The notes beneath the pieces are model-generated. The model did no database searches. It saw nothing but the letters and a program-made list of their open reading frames with translations, and was not told the DNA's origin. Shown here piece by piece: positions 13,378 to 20,153 of a stretch of DNA of 21,120 bases. Position 1 is the stretch's first letter. Every line of letters starts with the position of its first letter. The stretch comes from a virus, in the IMG/VR virus record IMGVR_UViG_3300031999_001738, positions 1 through 21,120 of that record, one strand, 5' to 3'. The translations under genes and the position numbers were made by a program.

Positions 13378-13626
13378 ATGAAACGAACAATTAATATTGA
13401 TTTTATCTGTGAAGATTATCAACCTCGTACATCTATTCATGATACTTTCAAAGCAACCGTTAAAGGTTCAGAGACTAAATTTCCGACCTTTACCGGCAGA
13501 GATGATCATGAGGTCATTGGAAAAGCTTGTATCTATTTGAATAATATAAAAGATGTTGATGGAAATCCTGAATACATAGCAGAAATTGATTATTCTGATG
13601 CGATAGTTGGAAAATTTAAAAAATAA
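13378..13626 (+). CDS. Hypothetical protein, 82 aa
   Basis: Start at ATG 13378 (AAGGAGA seven bases upstream); an in-frame ATG at 13363 precedes the ribosome site and is less likely. The product (MKRTINIDFICEDYQPRTS...) is alpha-beta in appearance, soluble, with no cysteine cluster, membrane segment or known motif. It is the first rightward gene after the strand switch and is probably expressed early from the 13332 promoter. Function unknown. Confidence 0.74.
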   Translation: MKRTINIDFICEDYQPRTSIHDTFKATVKGSETKFPTFTGRDDHEVIGKACIYLNNIKDVDGNPEYIAEIDYSDAIVGKFKK

Positions 13627-13629
13627 TCC

Positions 13630-13658
13630 TTGCTTTTTATTTGCGCATCATATATTTT
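13630..13658 (+). promoter_or_regulatory. Possible sigma70-type promoter before DUF932 gene
   Basis: TTGCTT (13630-13635) with TATTTT (13653-13658) at 17-base spacing, or TATATT (13651-13656) at 15, in the 82-base gap upstream of the DUF932-like gene. Both elements are imperfect. The surrounding T-rich TTTTATTTGCG resembles sequence in the gap at 3611-3630. Confidence 0.42.
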
Positions 13659-13708
13659 GTTAGAGTTGATAAATTAAAGGTTCTAAACAATCATCAAAGG
13701 AGTCTCAC

Positions 13709-14572
13709 ATGACCACAGCAACAAAAATTAATCTCTCAAACACTTCAAGCCTTTCAGAAGCTTTGGAGACATTTAACTTTGAAGCGGTTCCTGTGGGATT
13801 GCTTCGTGCAGATGGTAAAGATGTAGCGTCTCATAAAGCCATTGTACGTTCCGATAATGGTTTGCAGCTTGGGATTGTCGGTAAAGACTATTCGATTATT
13901 CAGATGTTTGAAGCATCGGCAATGATCAAAACAATCTGCGAAGCTACCCCTGAAGCAAAGTTGAATCGTGCAGTGATCTTTGATGGTGGTCGCAGGTGTC
14001 ATCTTACAGCTTCTATCGGTGAGTTCCCTGTGATTGGTGGAAAACTCGTCAAAGACTCTGTGAGAAAGCTCATATCAGTAGTAAATTCCTTTGATGGGTC
14101 GAGTGGTTATTCGGTGATCTTTGAGACTGAACGGGTTGTTTGCTCAAATGGAATGCGCAGGAAAGTCAAAGATTCTCAGATTTCTCTCAGGCACTCAGGC
14201 GATGTTGAATATAAAATGGTTCAGGCCATGCGAATAATGAACCTTGCACAGAAACACTTCGATGACTTTGCGATAACCTGCAATACACTTGCAAATCAGA
14301 TTATGGACAAAAAACTTGTAGACGGTTTGATTGCCGCTGTTGTTGGAGAACTGGAATCAACTCGCTCAAAAAATGTAGCATCGGAAATCGAAAATCTTCT
14401 GAGCGGTGGTATCGAGACTTTTGGACAGACTCGCTACGATGCACTTAACGCCGTAACCGAATACTACGATCACCATGCAGGAAAAGATGAAGAGAAACGC
14501 CTTGCCTCTTCTATGATCGGCAACGGAATGAATAAAAAGATAACTGCACTCGAATATCTGATTCATGCTTAA
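13709..14572 (+). CDS. DUF932-like phage/plasmid protein, 287 aa
   Basis: Matches the DUF932 family found in phages and plasmids. Recognisable features: GIVGKDYSIIQMFEASAMI, FDGGRRCHLTASIGEFPVIGG, then LISVVNSFDGSSGYSVIFETERVVCSNGMRRK, and a rHSG turn. Length (287 aa) fits the usual family size. No biochemical function is established to my knowledge; its spread on mobile elements and early expression suggest a role in DNA replication or host interaction. It has AAGGAG before the ATG and a strong terminator just after its stop, so it may be a single-gene unit. Its GC content and codon use are higher than those of the 15521-16522 gene nearby. Confidence 0.82.
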   Translation: MTTATKINLSNTSSLSEALETFNFEAVPVGLLRADGKDVASHKAIVRSDNGLQLGIVGKDYSIIQMFEASAMIKTICEATPEAKLNRAVIFDGGRRCHLTASIGEFPVIGGKLVKDSVRKLISVVNSFDGSSGYSVIFETERVVCSNGMRRKVKDSQISLRHSGDVEYKMVQAMRIMNLAQKHFDDFAITCNTLANQIMDKKLVDGLIAAVVGELESTRSKNVASEIENLLSGGIETFGQTRYDALNAVTEYYDHHAGKDEEKRLASSMIGNGMNKKITALEYLIHA

Positions 14573-14584
14573 GCGTCAACGACA

Positions 14585-14620
14585 AACTCGAAGGGTATTA
14601 AAGCCCTTCGAGTTAATTTT
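14585..14620 (+). terminator. Intrinsic terminator after DUF932 gene
   Basis: AACTCGAAGGG (14585-14595) and CCCTTCGAGTT (14604-14614) form a perfect 11-bp stem with an 8-base loop, followed by AATTTT. It lies directly after the DUF932 stop and before the next gene's ribosome site. Confidence 0.78.
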
Positions 14621-14635
14621 AGTATAGGAGATCGA

Positions 14636-15262
14636 ATGATTTTAGTAGGCGATATACACGGACAATTTCATATTCTTCAAAAAATATTAGATATGAATAA
14701 GGATACTGTTATTCAGCTTGGAGATCTCGGAATTGGTTTCCCTGCAAAAAAAATAAATCCTTTATCTTTTTTCGATCTTAATCAACCATATACAATTTCT
14801 TATCTAACTAATTTTGAACATGAAAGACTAAAATTTTTAAGAGGAAACCACGACTCACCAAAGCTATGCAAGAAACATCCAAATTATTTAGGTGATTATG
14901 GGATGTTTAATAATATGTTTTTTGTATCTGGTGCTTGGAGCATTGATAGAGAATTTAGAAAAGAAGGAGTTGATTGGTGGGCTGATGAAGAACTATCAAT
15001 AATCAAATTAAATAAAATGCTTACTTTGTATGAAAAAGAGAAACCAGAAATTGTAATAACTCATGATTGTCCTCAAAGAATTCTATCAATTATGTATTCT
15101 CAAATTCATCCTACAAGAACTGGACAAGCCTTAGACTCTATGATGGATATTCATCTTCCGAAATATTTTTACTTTGCTCATCATCATAAAAGCTTTACAT
15201 ATGTGTATAAAAATATCTGCACCTTTCAATGTCTCAATTCAAACGAGGTAACAACAATATGA
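14636..15262 (+). CDS. Calcineurin-like metallophosphoesterase, 208 aa
   Basis: All core motifs of the family are present: GDIHG (5-9), GDLG (29-32), GNHD (69-72), a THDCP segment and a closing AHHHK. These bind two metal ions and hydrolyse phosphoesters. Related phage proteins include serine/threonine phosphatases such as that of phage lambda, and the segment GVDWWADEELS is common in phage members; the substrate here (protein, nucleotide or RNA) is unknown. Shine-Dalgarno AGGAGA is directly upstream. Its stop overlaps the next start (ATGA), so the two are coupled. It probably acts in the cytoplasm. Confidence 0.87.
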   Translation: MILVGDIHGQFHILQKILDMNKDTVIQLGDLGIGFPAKKINPLSFFDLNQPYTISYLTNFEHERLKFLRGNHDSPKLCKKHPNYLGDYGMFNNMFFVSGAWSIDREFRKEGVDWWADEELSIIKLNKMLTLYEKEKPEIVITHDCPQRILSIMYSQIHPTRTGQALDSMMDIHLPKYFYFAHHHKSFTYVYKNICTFQCLNSNEVTTI

Positions 15263-15471
15263 TAATCACACAAATATTAGTTTTCTTATTAACATTTTAT
15301 ATTTGTTCAAGAATATTTAAAAAGAAGAAAATATCATTGCCATATGAGAGACCTAATAATTTATGTGAGATTTGTAATGGAACTGGAAATGCTTTAAGTC
15401 CTCGAAGTGCTCATATAAAAGCAAAGATGAAATGTCTTGCATGTAAAGGTGAAGGTATTTTAAGAAAGTAA
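15259..15471 (+). CDS. Membrane protein with DnaJ-type CxxCxGxG zinc finger, 70 aa
   Basis: Starts at ATG 15259, overlapping the phosphoesterase stop, with GAGGTAA upstream; a more upstream in-frame ATG at 15229 lies within the phosphoesterase gene. Residues 2-20 form a membrane segment (IITQILVFLLTFYICSRIF), then CEICNGTGNA and CLACKGEGIL give two C-x-x-C-x-G-x-G units of the DnaJ zinc-finger type. Its C-terminal coding sequence is nearly repeated at the end of the next gene (see repeats). Confidence 0.72.
   Translation: MIITQILVFLLTFYICSRIFKKKKISLPYERPNNLCEICNGTGNALSPRSAHIKAKMKCLACKGEGILRK
15442..15470 (+). repeat. 29-base direct repeat, copy 1
   Basis: The 29 bases 15442-15470, coding for the end of the zinc-finger protein (CKGEGILRK), recur with two mismatches at 16493-16521, where they code for CKGECILRK at the end of the next gene. 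The weaker surrounding similarity (ATGAAA about 11 to 15 bases before each copy) suggests a common origin. Confidence 0.7.
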
Positions 15472-15520
15472 TTCGCTGTATAACATATTCGATATTTAAA
15501 CGAAAGAAAGCAAGGTGGTT

Positions 15521-16522
15521 ATGTATTTTGACGAGGTTCTTGAAATAGCAAAAAAATTTAAATGTGACCATATTGATGATAATTTTTTAATTAATTCACA
15601 AATTTTTAAAATCAATGAAGTGTTACAGGGAGATAGTGAAGAAGAAAGAATCGCAAAAATAACAAAAAAACATGTAATAGAAATGTATGAACAAGTTTAT
15701 AAAAAACCTATTTCTAAATTCGATACCTCGACTATTCCTTTAAGTCCATTGGTTAATGAAAAATTTAAATATTTTAATAACAGACCACCATATAATAATG
15801 TTTCCTTTTGCATTGGTTCACATGTTTATTGGGTAATATATGAGAATTATGATAATGCTAAAAATAACGAAAGAAGTGCAAGATTTACATTAATACCATT
15901 TGATATAATATGTCCTAAATTAAATATAAATTTTCCAGTAGCTTTTAATAATAAACTTAAAAATATGAATGCTAATAGTGATATTAAGATAGGTAGCGCA
16001 ACATCACAGTATCAAGAATTATTTCCTTTACACATCGAAAGAATAGATTTTTATGAAATAAACGGTGAAATAAATTTAGCAGAAAGTTATATTAAAAAAT
16101 TTAATGGTGATTCATGTCTACATTTTGGTGAACTCGAAATAGTAAAAAATCAGATGATAAATGATGTTCTTAAATTTATCAATCTTTTAAATTGTTCAAA
16201 TATTGAATATATTAAAAGCGACCCTTATTCTTTTAATAAACAAAAATCTCGTAGAAAAAAAGGAAAATTGCCTTTACTTTCTTATAAAACTTTAGTAATT
16301 AATTCAAATAAATTTATTAAAATAACAGGCAATAAAAAGGAACCAATATATTCTAATCGAATTCATTTGTGCAGGGGTCATTTTAAAAACTTTACTACAA
16401 AATTATTGTTCGGAAAATACTCTGGTCTTTATTGGTGGCAGCCATCGGTTCGAGGAAATAATAAAGAAGGGGTTGTTATGAAACGATATGAGTGTAAAGG
16501 TGAATGTATTTTGAGAAAGTAG
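15521..16522 (+). CDS. Conserved phage/bacterial hypothetical protein, 333 aa
   Basis: Function unknown, but the C-terminal part matches a known conserved pattern: the segments IHLCRGHFKNFT, FGKYSGLYWWQPSVRG and EGVV.K.Y are of the 'RxHxxRGHF ... GK..G.YWW...VRG....G...K.Y' type. The protein then ends in ECKGECILRK, not the usual KDY-type tail. Start set at ATG 15521 with AAGGTGG; GTG 15515 overlaps that site. The DNA is strikingly AT-rich with Lys/Asn-dominated coding (for example IKKFNGDS, NKFIKITGNKKEP), suggesting separate acquisition. Terminal duplication of its neighbour's sequence supports an insertion history. Confidence 0.75.
   Translation: MYFDEVLEIAKKFKCDHIDDNFLINSQIFKINEVLQGDSEEERIAKITKKHVIEMYEQVYKKPISKFDTSTIPLSPLVNEKFKYFNNRPPYNNVSFCIGSHVYWVIYENYDNAKNNERSARFTLIPFDIICPKLNINFPVAFNNKLKNMNANSDIKIGSATSQYQELFPLHIERIDFYEINGEINLAESYIKKFNGDSCLHFGELEIVKNQMINDVLKFINLLNCSNIEYIKSDPYSFNKQKSRRKKGKLPLLSYKTLVINSNKFIKITGNKKEPIYSNRIHLCRGHFKNFTTKLLFGKYSGLYWWQPSVRGNNKEGVVMKRYECKGECILRK
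16493..16521 (+). repeat. 29-base direct repeat, copy 2
   Basis: Second copy, 27 of 29 bases matching 15442-15470, ending at the same point relative to the stop codons (AAGTAA and AAGTAG). The two copies frame the 333-aa gene, about 1.05 kb apart. Confidence 0.7.
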
Positions 16523-16526
16523 TTGA

Positions 16527-16709
16527 CATTGTGATTGTTTCAAACTGATTCCAAAAGAAAGAAATAAAATTGAAGAAATTCAAGGTTTTGTTAATGACAT
16601 GGGAGAATTCTTGGATCGATTTGATGCACTCACAGAAGCTTCAAGATGCAATCAACTTATTTGGAAACATGCCCCATATAATCAACTAATGTCTGAAGAT
16701 TTATATTGA
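16527..16709 (+). pseudogene. Possible remnant of a small gene
   Basis: A frame of 60 codons without stops (…PKERNKIEEIQGFVND…, ending …NQLMSEDLY) is protein-like in composition, yet has no plausible initiation codon at its 5' end; the only ATG with any sense is at 16599, leaving about 36 residues and lacking a good ribosome site. It begins right after the second 29-base repeat, as expected if a recombination removed the start of the gene. It could also be a short real gene from 16599, or noncoding. Confidence 0.35.
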
Positions 16710-16734
16710 CTTTTACTTTTGAATCCGGTATATT
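16706..16734 (+). promoter_or_regulatory. Sigma70-type early promoter
   Basis: TTGACT at 16706-16711, 17-base spacer, TATATT at 16729-16734, identical in elements and spacing to the promoter at 13332. It lies about 40 bases ahead of the 122-aa gene and would drive the unit from 16775 through the VWA and PurA-family genes, unless the hairpin at 17161-17194 ends it. Confidence 0.82.
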
Positions 16735-16774
16735 GTATTATCTTGTAGTCTAACTTTAACAGTATGGAGGTTGT

Positions 16775-17143
16775 ATGGCAGATGGTACAGAAGCAATAAC
16801 ATCAGTAGCTCCGAAGCTTGAAGTTGCAGGTGCGTTTAGACAGTCCTTGACGAGGAATAACAAACAGATTCGTGATGATCGAGCAGTCGCAATCTGTGAA
16901 GACACACAGCTTGTTTACAAACGGAAGATCGAAGACCTCGAACTCTCTATCAAAAAGATGAAGAGGGAACAGGAAAACATGATCGATCTTTCTCCCACCA
17001 CTGCACAGAGTCTGATTCTGGCAAGTGATTTCGACTCTGCTATATATGTCAACAAGGACACTGACCTTGGCGTGAAAATAAGAAACGCTGAGATCACTCT
17101 TGAAATTGCTCGTAACAGGTATGGATATCTTTTTGGTGCATGA
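16775..17143 (+). CDS. Hypothetical helical protein, 122 aa
   Basis: Unrecognised. Begins MADGTEAITSVAPKLEVAG, with a central charged coiled-coil-like helix (YKRKIEDLELSIKKMKREQENMIDL) and an alpha-beta end (GVKIRNAEITLEIARNRYGYLFGA). No cysteines or membrane segment. The start has ATGGAGG six bases upstream and a strong promoter. GC content is higher than the preceding gene. It is followed by a perfect hairpin and the VWA unit; these proteins may act together, which is inference from order only. Confidence 0.74.
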   Translation: MADGTEAITSVAPKLEVAGAFRQSLTRNNKQIRDDRAVAICEDTQLVYKRKIEDLELSIKKMKREQENMIDLSPTTAQSLILASDFDSAIYVNKDTDLGVKIRNAEITLEIARNRYGYLFGA

Positions 17144-17160
17144 TATAAACTAATCAAATA

Positions 17161-17194
17161 AGATGGTGGAATAATCATAAATATTCCACCATCT
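17161..17194 (+). terminator. Perfect 13-bp hairpin, possible terminator
   Basis: AGATGGTGGAATA (17161-17173) pairs perfectly with TATTCCACCATCT (17182-17194), with an 8-base loop. There is no T-run after the stem (CTACTAACTTAAC), so an intrinsic terminator is not certain; it may instead protect or process the transcript between the 122-aa gene and the VWA unit. Confidence 0.5.
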
Positions 17195-17210
17195 CTACTA
17201 ACTTAACATT

Positions 17211-17230
17211 GGAGGTATCTAATGGGTGGT
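17211..17230 (+). repeat. Duplicated translation-start block, copy 1
   Basis: GGAGGTATCTAATGGGTGGT, holding a Shine-Dalgarno, start codon and Met-Gly-Gly, is repeated exactly at 17351-17370. After it, the codons stay similar (MGGNTYS here, MGGGTYC in the second copy). Confidence 0.85.
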
Positions 17231-17362
17231 AATACTTATAGCTTTAAAGGTTCTCTCGAAGAGCAAGCAGAGGCAATGGAAGCTTCTGAAACGACTCCTG
17301 TAGTTGTGGTTGACATGGTAGAAGCAATTCCTCAAGAAACAAAAAAGGACGGAGGTATCTAA
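17222..17362 (+). CDS. Small protein sharing the VWA protein's start, 46 aa
   Basis: Starts MGGNTYSFKGSLEEQAEAM behind a GGAGG site and ends at TAA whose last A is the A of the next ATG. The first seven residues and the ribosome site duplicate those of the downstream VWA gene, so it probably arose by duplication of the VWA 5' end followed by divergence. The remainder is acidic and polar with a VVVVDMV core. It may be co-expressed with the VWA protein as a partner or be a decaying leader gene. Confidence 0.68.
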   Translation: MGGNTYSFKGSLEEQAEAMEASETTPVVVVDMVEAIPQETKKDGGI

Positions 17363-17370
17363 TGGGTGGT
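17351..17370 (+). repeat. Duplicated translation-start block, copy 2
   Basis: Exact 20-base copy of 17211-17230, here serving the VWA gene. The 140-base distance equals the length of the 46-aa gene, consistent with a tandem duplication. Confidence 0.85.
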
Positions 17371-18234
17371 GGAACGTATTGTTCAACAGTTAGACTTGCA
17401 AGAGCTACCGACTTGGGATATTTCGATAAGCCTTCTTCTGAAATTTTTACACAGAGAAGTATCAACAACGCAATGAGTCCATACAACATTACCACACGAG
17501 AGTCAAGAGATTCTAAAGAGCATCCAAATTCTCTGGCTATTGTTTTGGCTCTTGACACAACAGGATCAATGGGTTCGATTCCAAATGCTCTTGTTAAAAA
17601 CGGTCTCCCCGCAATAGTGTCCAATATCATTCAAAAAGGTATCACAGACCCACAGATTCTTTTTATGGGTGTTGGAGATCATGAAGTTGATAGTGCTCCG
17701 TTGCAGGTTGGTCAGTTTGAATCGAGCGATGAACTTCTTGACAAATGGCTTACTACCGTTTATCTCGAAGGTGGTGGTGGTGGAAATGCAGGGGAAAGCT
17801 ATCTCTTGGCATGGTACTTCGCAGGTTTTAAAACAAGTATCGATTGCTTTGAGAAACGTAAACAAAAAGGTTTTCTCTTTACAATCGGAGATGAGCCGAC
17901 TCTTTCAGATATTTCGGTGAATGCAATCAAGAAGATAATGGGAGACGGACAATATCAAACGTTCACCGCACTGGAATTACTTGATAAAGCTCGTGAATCA
18001 TACCACGTTTTCCATGTTCATTTGAAAGAAACTGGTAGTGGTTCTCGTCAGTATGTCATTGATGGATGGAAACAGTTGATGCAGGATTCTTTGATTATTG
18101 CAGAACGGCATGATCAAGTTGCGAATCTGATTGCTGATAAAGTTATTGAGATTCAGAAGAATTATTTTAGCTCAGTAACTCCTACTGTCAATCCCTCATC
18201 TGACTCAACTCCTATAGATGGGATGATGCTGTGA
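17362..18234 (+). CDS. VWA-domain protein, 290 aa
   Basis: A von Willebrand factor A-like domain begins near residue 58 with ALDTTGSMG (MIDAS D65-x-x-x-S69), continues through PQILFMGVGDHE, FESSDELLDKWL, the YLEGGGGGNAGESYLLAWYFA block and LFTIGDEPTL. The N-terminus (SSEIFTQR....MSPYNITTRESRDSKEHP) is also typical of this phage/bacterial family. MIDAS sites bind a divalent metal and a protein partner; VWA proteins of this kind often work with an ATPase, none of which is visible here. The last 25 residues are Ser/Pro-rich. The stop overlaps the next gene's GTG start (GTGA). Confidence 0.82.
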   Translation: MGGGTYCSTVRLARATDLGYFDKPSSEIFTQRSINNAMSPYNITTRESRDSKEHPNSLAIVLALDTTGSMGSIPNALVKNGLPAIVSNIIQKGITDPQILFMGVGDHEVDSAPLQVGQFESSDELLDKWLTTVYLEGGGGGNAGESYLLAWYFAGFKTSIDCFEKRKQKGFLFTIGDEPTLSDISVNAIKKIMGDGQYQTFTALELLDKARESYHVFHVHLKETGSGSRQYVIDGWKQLMQDSLIIAERHDQVANLIADKVIEIQKNYFSSVTPTVNPSSDSTPIDGMML

Positions 18235-19346
18235 AAGCTGTAATTGGTTTAGGGTTTGGTGATGAGGGGAAAGGGACTGTGGTTGCATTTCTTTCCTCTC
18301 AAAATCCATTAGCAACAGTTGTAAGATTTTCTGGAGGACATCAGGCAGGTCATACTGTTGTCAAGGATGGCGGCTTGCGTCATATCTTCTCGAATTTTGG
18401 ATCGGGAACATTGACAGGAAATCGAACATACATATCAAAGTATTGTTTAGTATCTCCTGTCAATCTATGTAATGAACTTGTAGTTTTAAATCAAAAAGGT
18501 ATTATTCCCACTATCACTATTGATGATGAGTGCATGATAACGACACCATATGATTTTTACTATAATCGAATGAACAAAGAAACACAACAGCATGGTACTT
18601 GTGGTATGGGAATAGGTTCTACAGTTGCGAGAAACGAGGCGCATTATACATTGACGTTTGCAGATTTAAAAATTCCAAGTATATTTAATATTAAGATGAA
18701 TTTAATTCGTCAATATTATAAGTTTCCAGAACCATGTACGATTAAAAGTAAGTTTGATATGGAAGTGGAATCATTTAAATTAGCATGTGAAATTCTAGTC
18801 AACAAGATTCATGCTCCTATGAAAACTCATACTCATCCAAATGATATGATATTTGAAGGATCTCAGGGTCTTCTACTTGATCAGAACATAGGATTTTTCC
18901 CTCATGTAACAAGGTCTAATACTGGTTCAAAGAATATTACTGCAATAATGGGACATGTCCCTGAATACTGGTTAGTTACTAGAGCATATCAAACTCGTCA
19001 TGGAAATGGCCCTATGACCAATACCGAAAAGAAATATAAAATAGAATCTAATCCTAATGAAACCAACATCACAAATGAATATCAAGGTGAGTTCAGACGG
19101 TCTATGCTTGATTTAGATCTATTAAAATATGGATTAGATAAAGATGAAAATATATGTAGAAATAACCTTGTGATAACTTGTATTGACCATCTTAAAGAAA
19201 ACTATTCTTTTACTTATAATAACAAAATAGTTGTGTGTCCCACTAAAGAGAAATTTGCAAATGCTATTAAAGAAATTCTATTTTGTCTGAATGTTTATAT
19301 AAGCGATAGCGAAGAATTCAAAAACATTCGTAAAGTAGGAAAATAA
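18231..19346 (+). CDS. Adenylosuccinate synthetase family (PurA/PurZ-like)
   Basis: Joins IMP (or a related purine) and aspartate using GTP, giving adenylosuccinate. Key motifs: GFGDEGKG (8-15, P-loop and catalytic Asp11, matching E. coli GDEGKG Asp13), GGHQAGHT (His41), HGTCGMGIGS, FEGSQGLLLD, FPHVTRSNTGS, TRHGNGP, NEYQGEFRRSMLD and ITCIDHL, whose Asp matches the guanine-recognising TKLD of PurA. At 371 aa it is shorter than E. coli PurA (432) and nearer to archaeal and phage PurZ proteins. Phage PurZ enzymes make the 2-aminoadenine precursor from dGMP and usually have Ser in place of Asp11, so this copy looks IMP-type. It starts at GTG overlapping the VWA stop. Confidence 0.86.
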   Translation: MKAVIGLGFGDEGKGTVVAFLSSQNPLATVVRFSGGHQAGHTVVKDGGLRHIFSNFGSGTLTGNRTYISKYCLVSPVNLCNELVVLNQKGIIPTITIDDECMITTPYDFYYNRMNKETQQHGTCGMGIGSTVARNEAHYTLTFADLKIPSIFNIKMNLIRQYYKFPEPCTIKSKFDMEVESFKLACEILVNKIHAPMKTHTHPNDMIFEGSQGLLLDQNIGFFPHVTRSNTGSKNITAIMGHVPEYWLVTRAYQTRHGNGPMTNTEKKYKIESNPNETNITNEYQGEFRRSMLDLDLLKYGLDKDENICRNNLVITCIDHLKENYSFTYNNKIVVCPTKEKFANAIKEILFCLNVYISDSEEFKNIRKVGK

Positions 19347-19610
19347 ATGATAATAATTAATGAAAATTTCTCTGAATTCTGTGAGAACTGCAAAGTAGAT
19401 TGTGGAGAAACAGGACATCATTATTGTCATCGAGAAGTTCAAGAAATGGATACTACATTGGATTCTGTCAAGCTATTTAAAATACTTCAATTATGTCAAG
19501 ATACAGAGGGTTATATGTTGGAGAGTATAAAGCCTTGGGGCAAAGAAGAAAATGTTCTTAATGATTTCATCCGAGAGATATATAAAATTAGCCAAGGGGA
19601 AAAGCTGTGA
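19347..19610 (+). CDS. Hypothetical protein with N-terminal Cys cluster, 87 aa
   Basis: Starts directly after the PurA-family stop, with AGTAGGAAAATAA upstream. The N-terminus has CENCKVDCGETGHHYCHRE, a cysteine/histidine group that could bind zinc or an iron-sulphur centre; the rest is helical and acidic, ending EIYKISQGEKL. Its stop overlaps the next start (GTGA). Function unknown. Confidence 0.7.
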   Translation: MIIINENFSEFCENCKVDCGETGHHYCHREVQEMDTTLDSVKLFKILQLCQDTEGYMLESIKPWGKEENVLNDFIREIYKISQGEKL

Positions 19611-19804
19611 CTAAGGAAGATATTAAAAGAATTGAATTGCAAGCAGATGTTTCTTTTGCTAATGGTCAGATTATTGGAACTAAAGTTAAACAGGCAATTA
19701 AAAGATCCTCTATTTTTATATTTGTCATAGGTGCTTCGATTGTTGCTTCTGTATTGTTTTTTGTGTATGGATTTCTCGATCACAAACATAAGCCAACATT
19801 ATAA
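19607..19804 (+). CDS. Single-pass membrane protein, 65 aa
   Basis: GTG start overlaps the preceding stop, with AAGGGGAAAAG upstream. Residues about 35-56 form one membrane segment (IFIFVIGASIVASVLFFVYGFL), preceded by a soluble helical part with many Lys/Ile and followed by a short HKHKPTL tail. Its stop lies in the late-promoter octamer at 19800. Small membrane proteins like this may modify the host envelope or lysis, but there is no specific sign. Confidence 0.7.
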   Translation: MTKEDIKRIELQADVSFANGQIIGTKVKQAIKRSSIFIFVIGASIVASVLFFVYGFLDHKHKPTL

Positions 19805-19807
19805 ATA
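19800..19807 (+). promoter_or_regulatory. T4-type late promoter
   Basis: TATAAATA with the same AACATTATAAATA context as the one at 2217, again overlapping the stop of the upstream gene. It lies 36 bases before the 83-aa gene and could give late expression of the 83-aa, patatin-like and following genes. Confidence 0.65.
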
Positions 19808-19843
19808 CTATTATAGCACAATAAAATTCTCAAAGGAAACGCA

Positions 19844-20095
19844 ATGGATGATTTGATTCAGGTTGCGTTTGAAAACTTTTTGAAAGCACAAATCAAATAT
19901 TTTGAAGAATCTAAGTGGTATGAAGGAGAAAAAAGGAATTCAGACCCCGGTGATAATTATCTCAATGAAGAAATAAATAAACAAGCAGAGACATTTAGAA
20001 GAAGATGGGAACGCTCACACTGTAAAGATTGCGCAATAAGTTGGAAGTGCGGCAACCTCTTAAAAACTCAATGTCCAGAATTTAGACCAATATGA
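19844..20095 (+). CDS. Small protein with C-terminal zinc-binding Cys motif, 83 aa
   Basis: Starts at ATG with AAAGGAA upstream. The N-terminal helical part (MDDLIQVAFENFLKAQIKYFEES) is followed by an acidic/polar middle and a C-terminal C-x2-C-x5-C-x7-C cluster (HCKDCAISWKCGNLLKTQCPEF), probably a structural zinc site. First gene after the late promoter at 19800 and 58 bases before the patatin-like gene. Function unknown. Confidence 0.7.
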   Translation: MDDLIQVAFENFLKAQIKYFEESKWYEGEKRNSDPGDNYLNEEINKQAETFRRRWERSHCKDCAISWKCGNLLKTQCPEFRPI

Positions 20096-20153
20096 AAAGA
20101 TATTAGTACATGAAGGCGGTCAATACAAAAACAATTTATAAAGGCAACACATA

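Noticed and set aside
16523-16553. TTGACA at 16523 as a promoter
   Set aside because: At 17-base spacing the -10 would be TGATTC, which is poor; the promoter at 16706 is much better.
16594-16692. 32-aa open frame (MTWENSWIDLM...) near 16594
   Set aside because: It is short, overlaps the more protein-like frame listed as a possible remnant, and has only a weak AAGG site.
18231-19346. Evidence for a 2-aminoadenine (Z) genome
   Set aside because: The PurA-type Asp is kept, and no DatZ- or MazZ-like gene is seen in the window; the only HD domain belongs to the CCA-adding-family enzyme.
20064-20139. Open frame with EKILVHEGGQYKNNL resembling the patatin start KKLLVCEGGGVKG
   Set aside because: It has no start codon, is only 25 codons long, and the nucleotide likeness to the patatin 5' end is weak, so a decayed duplicate is not supported.
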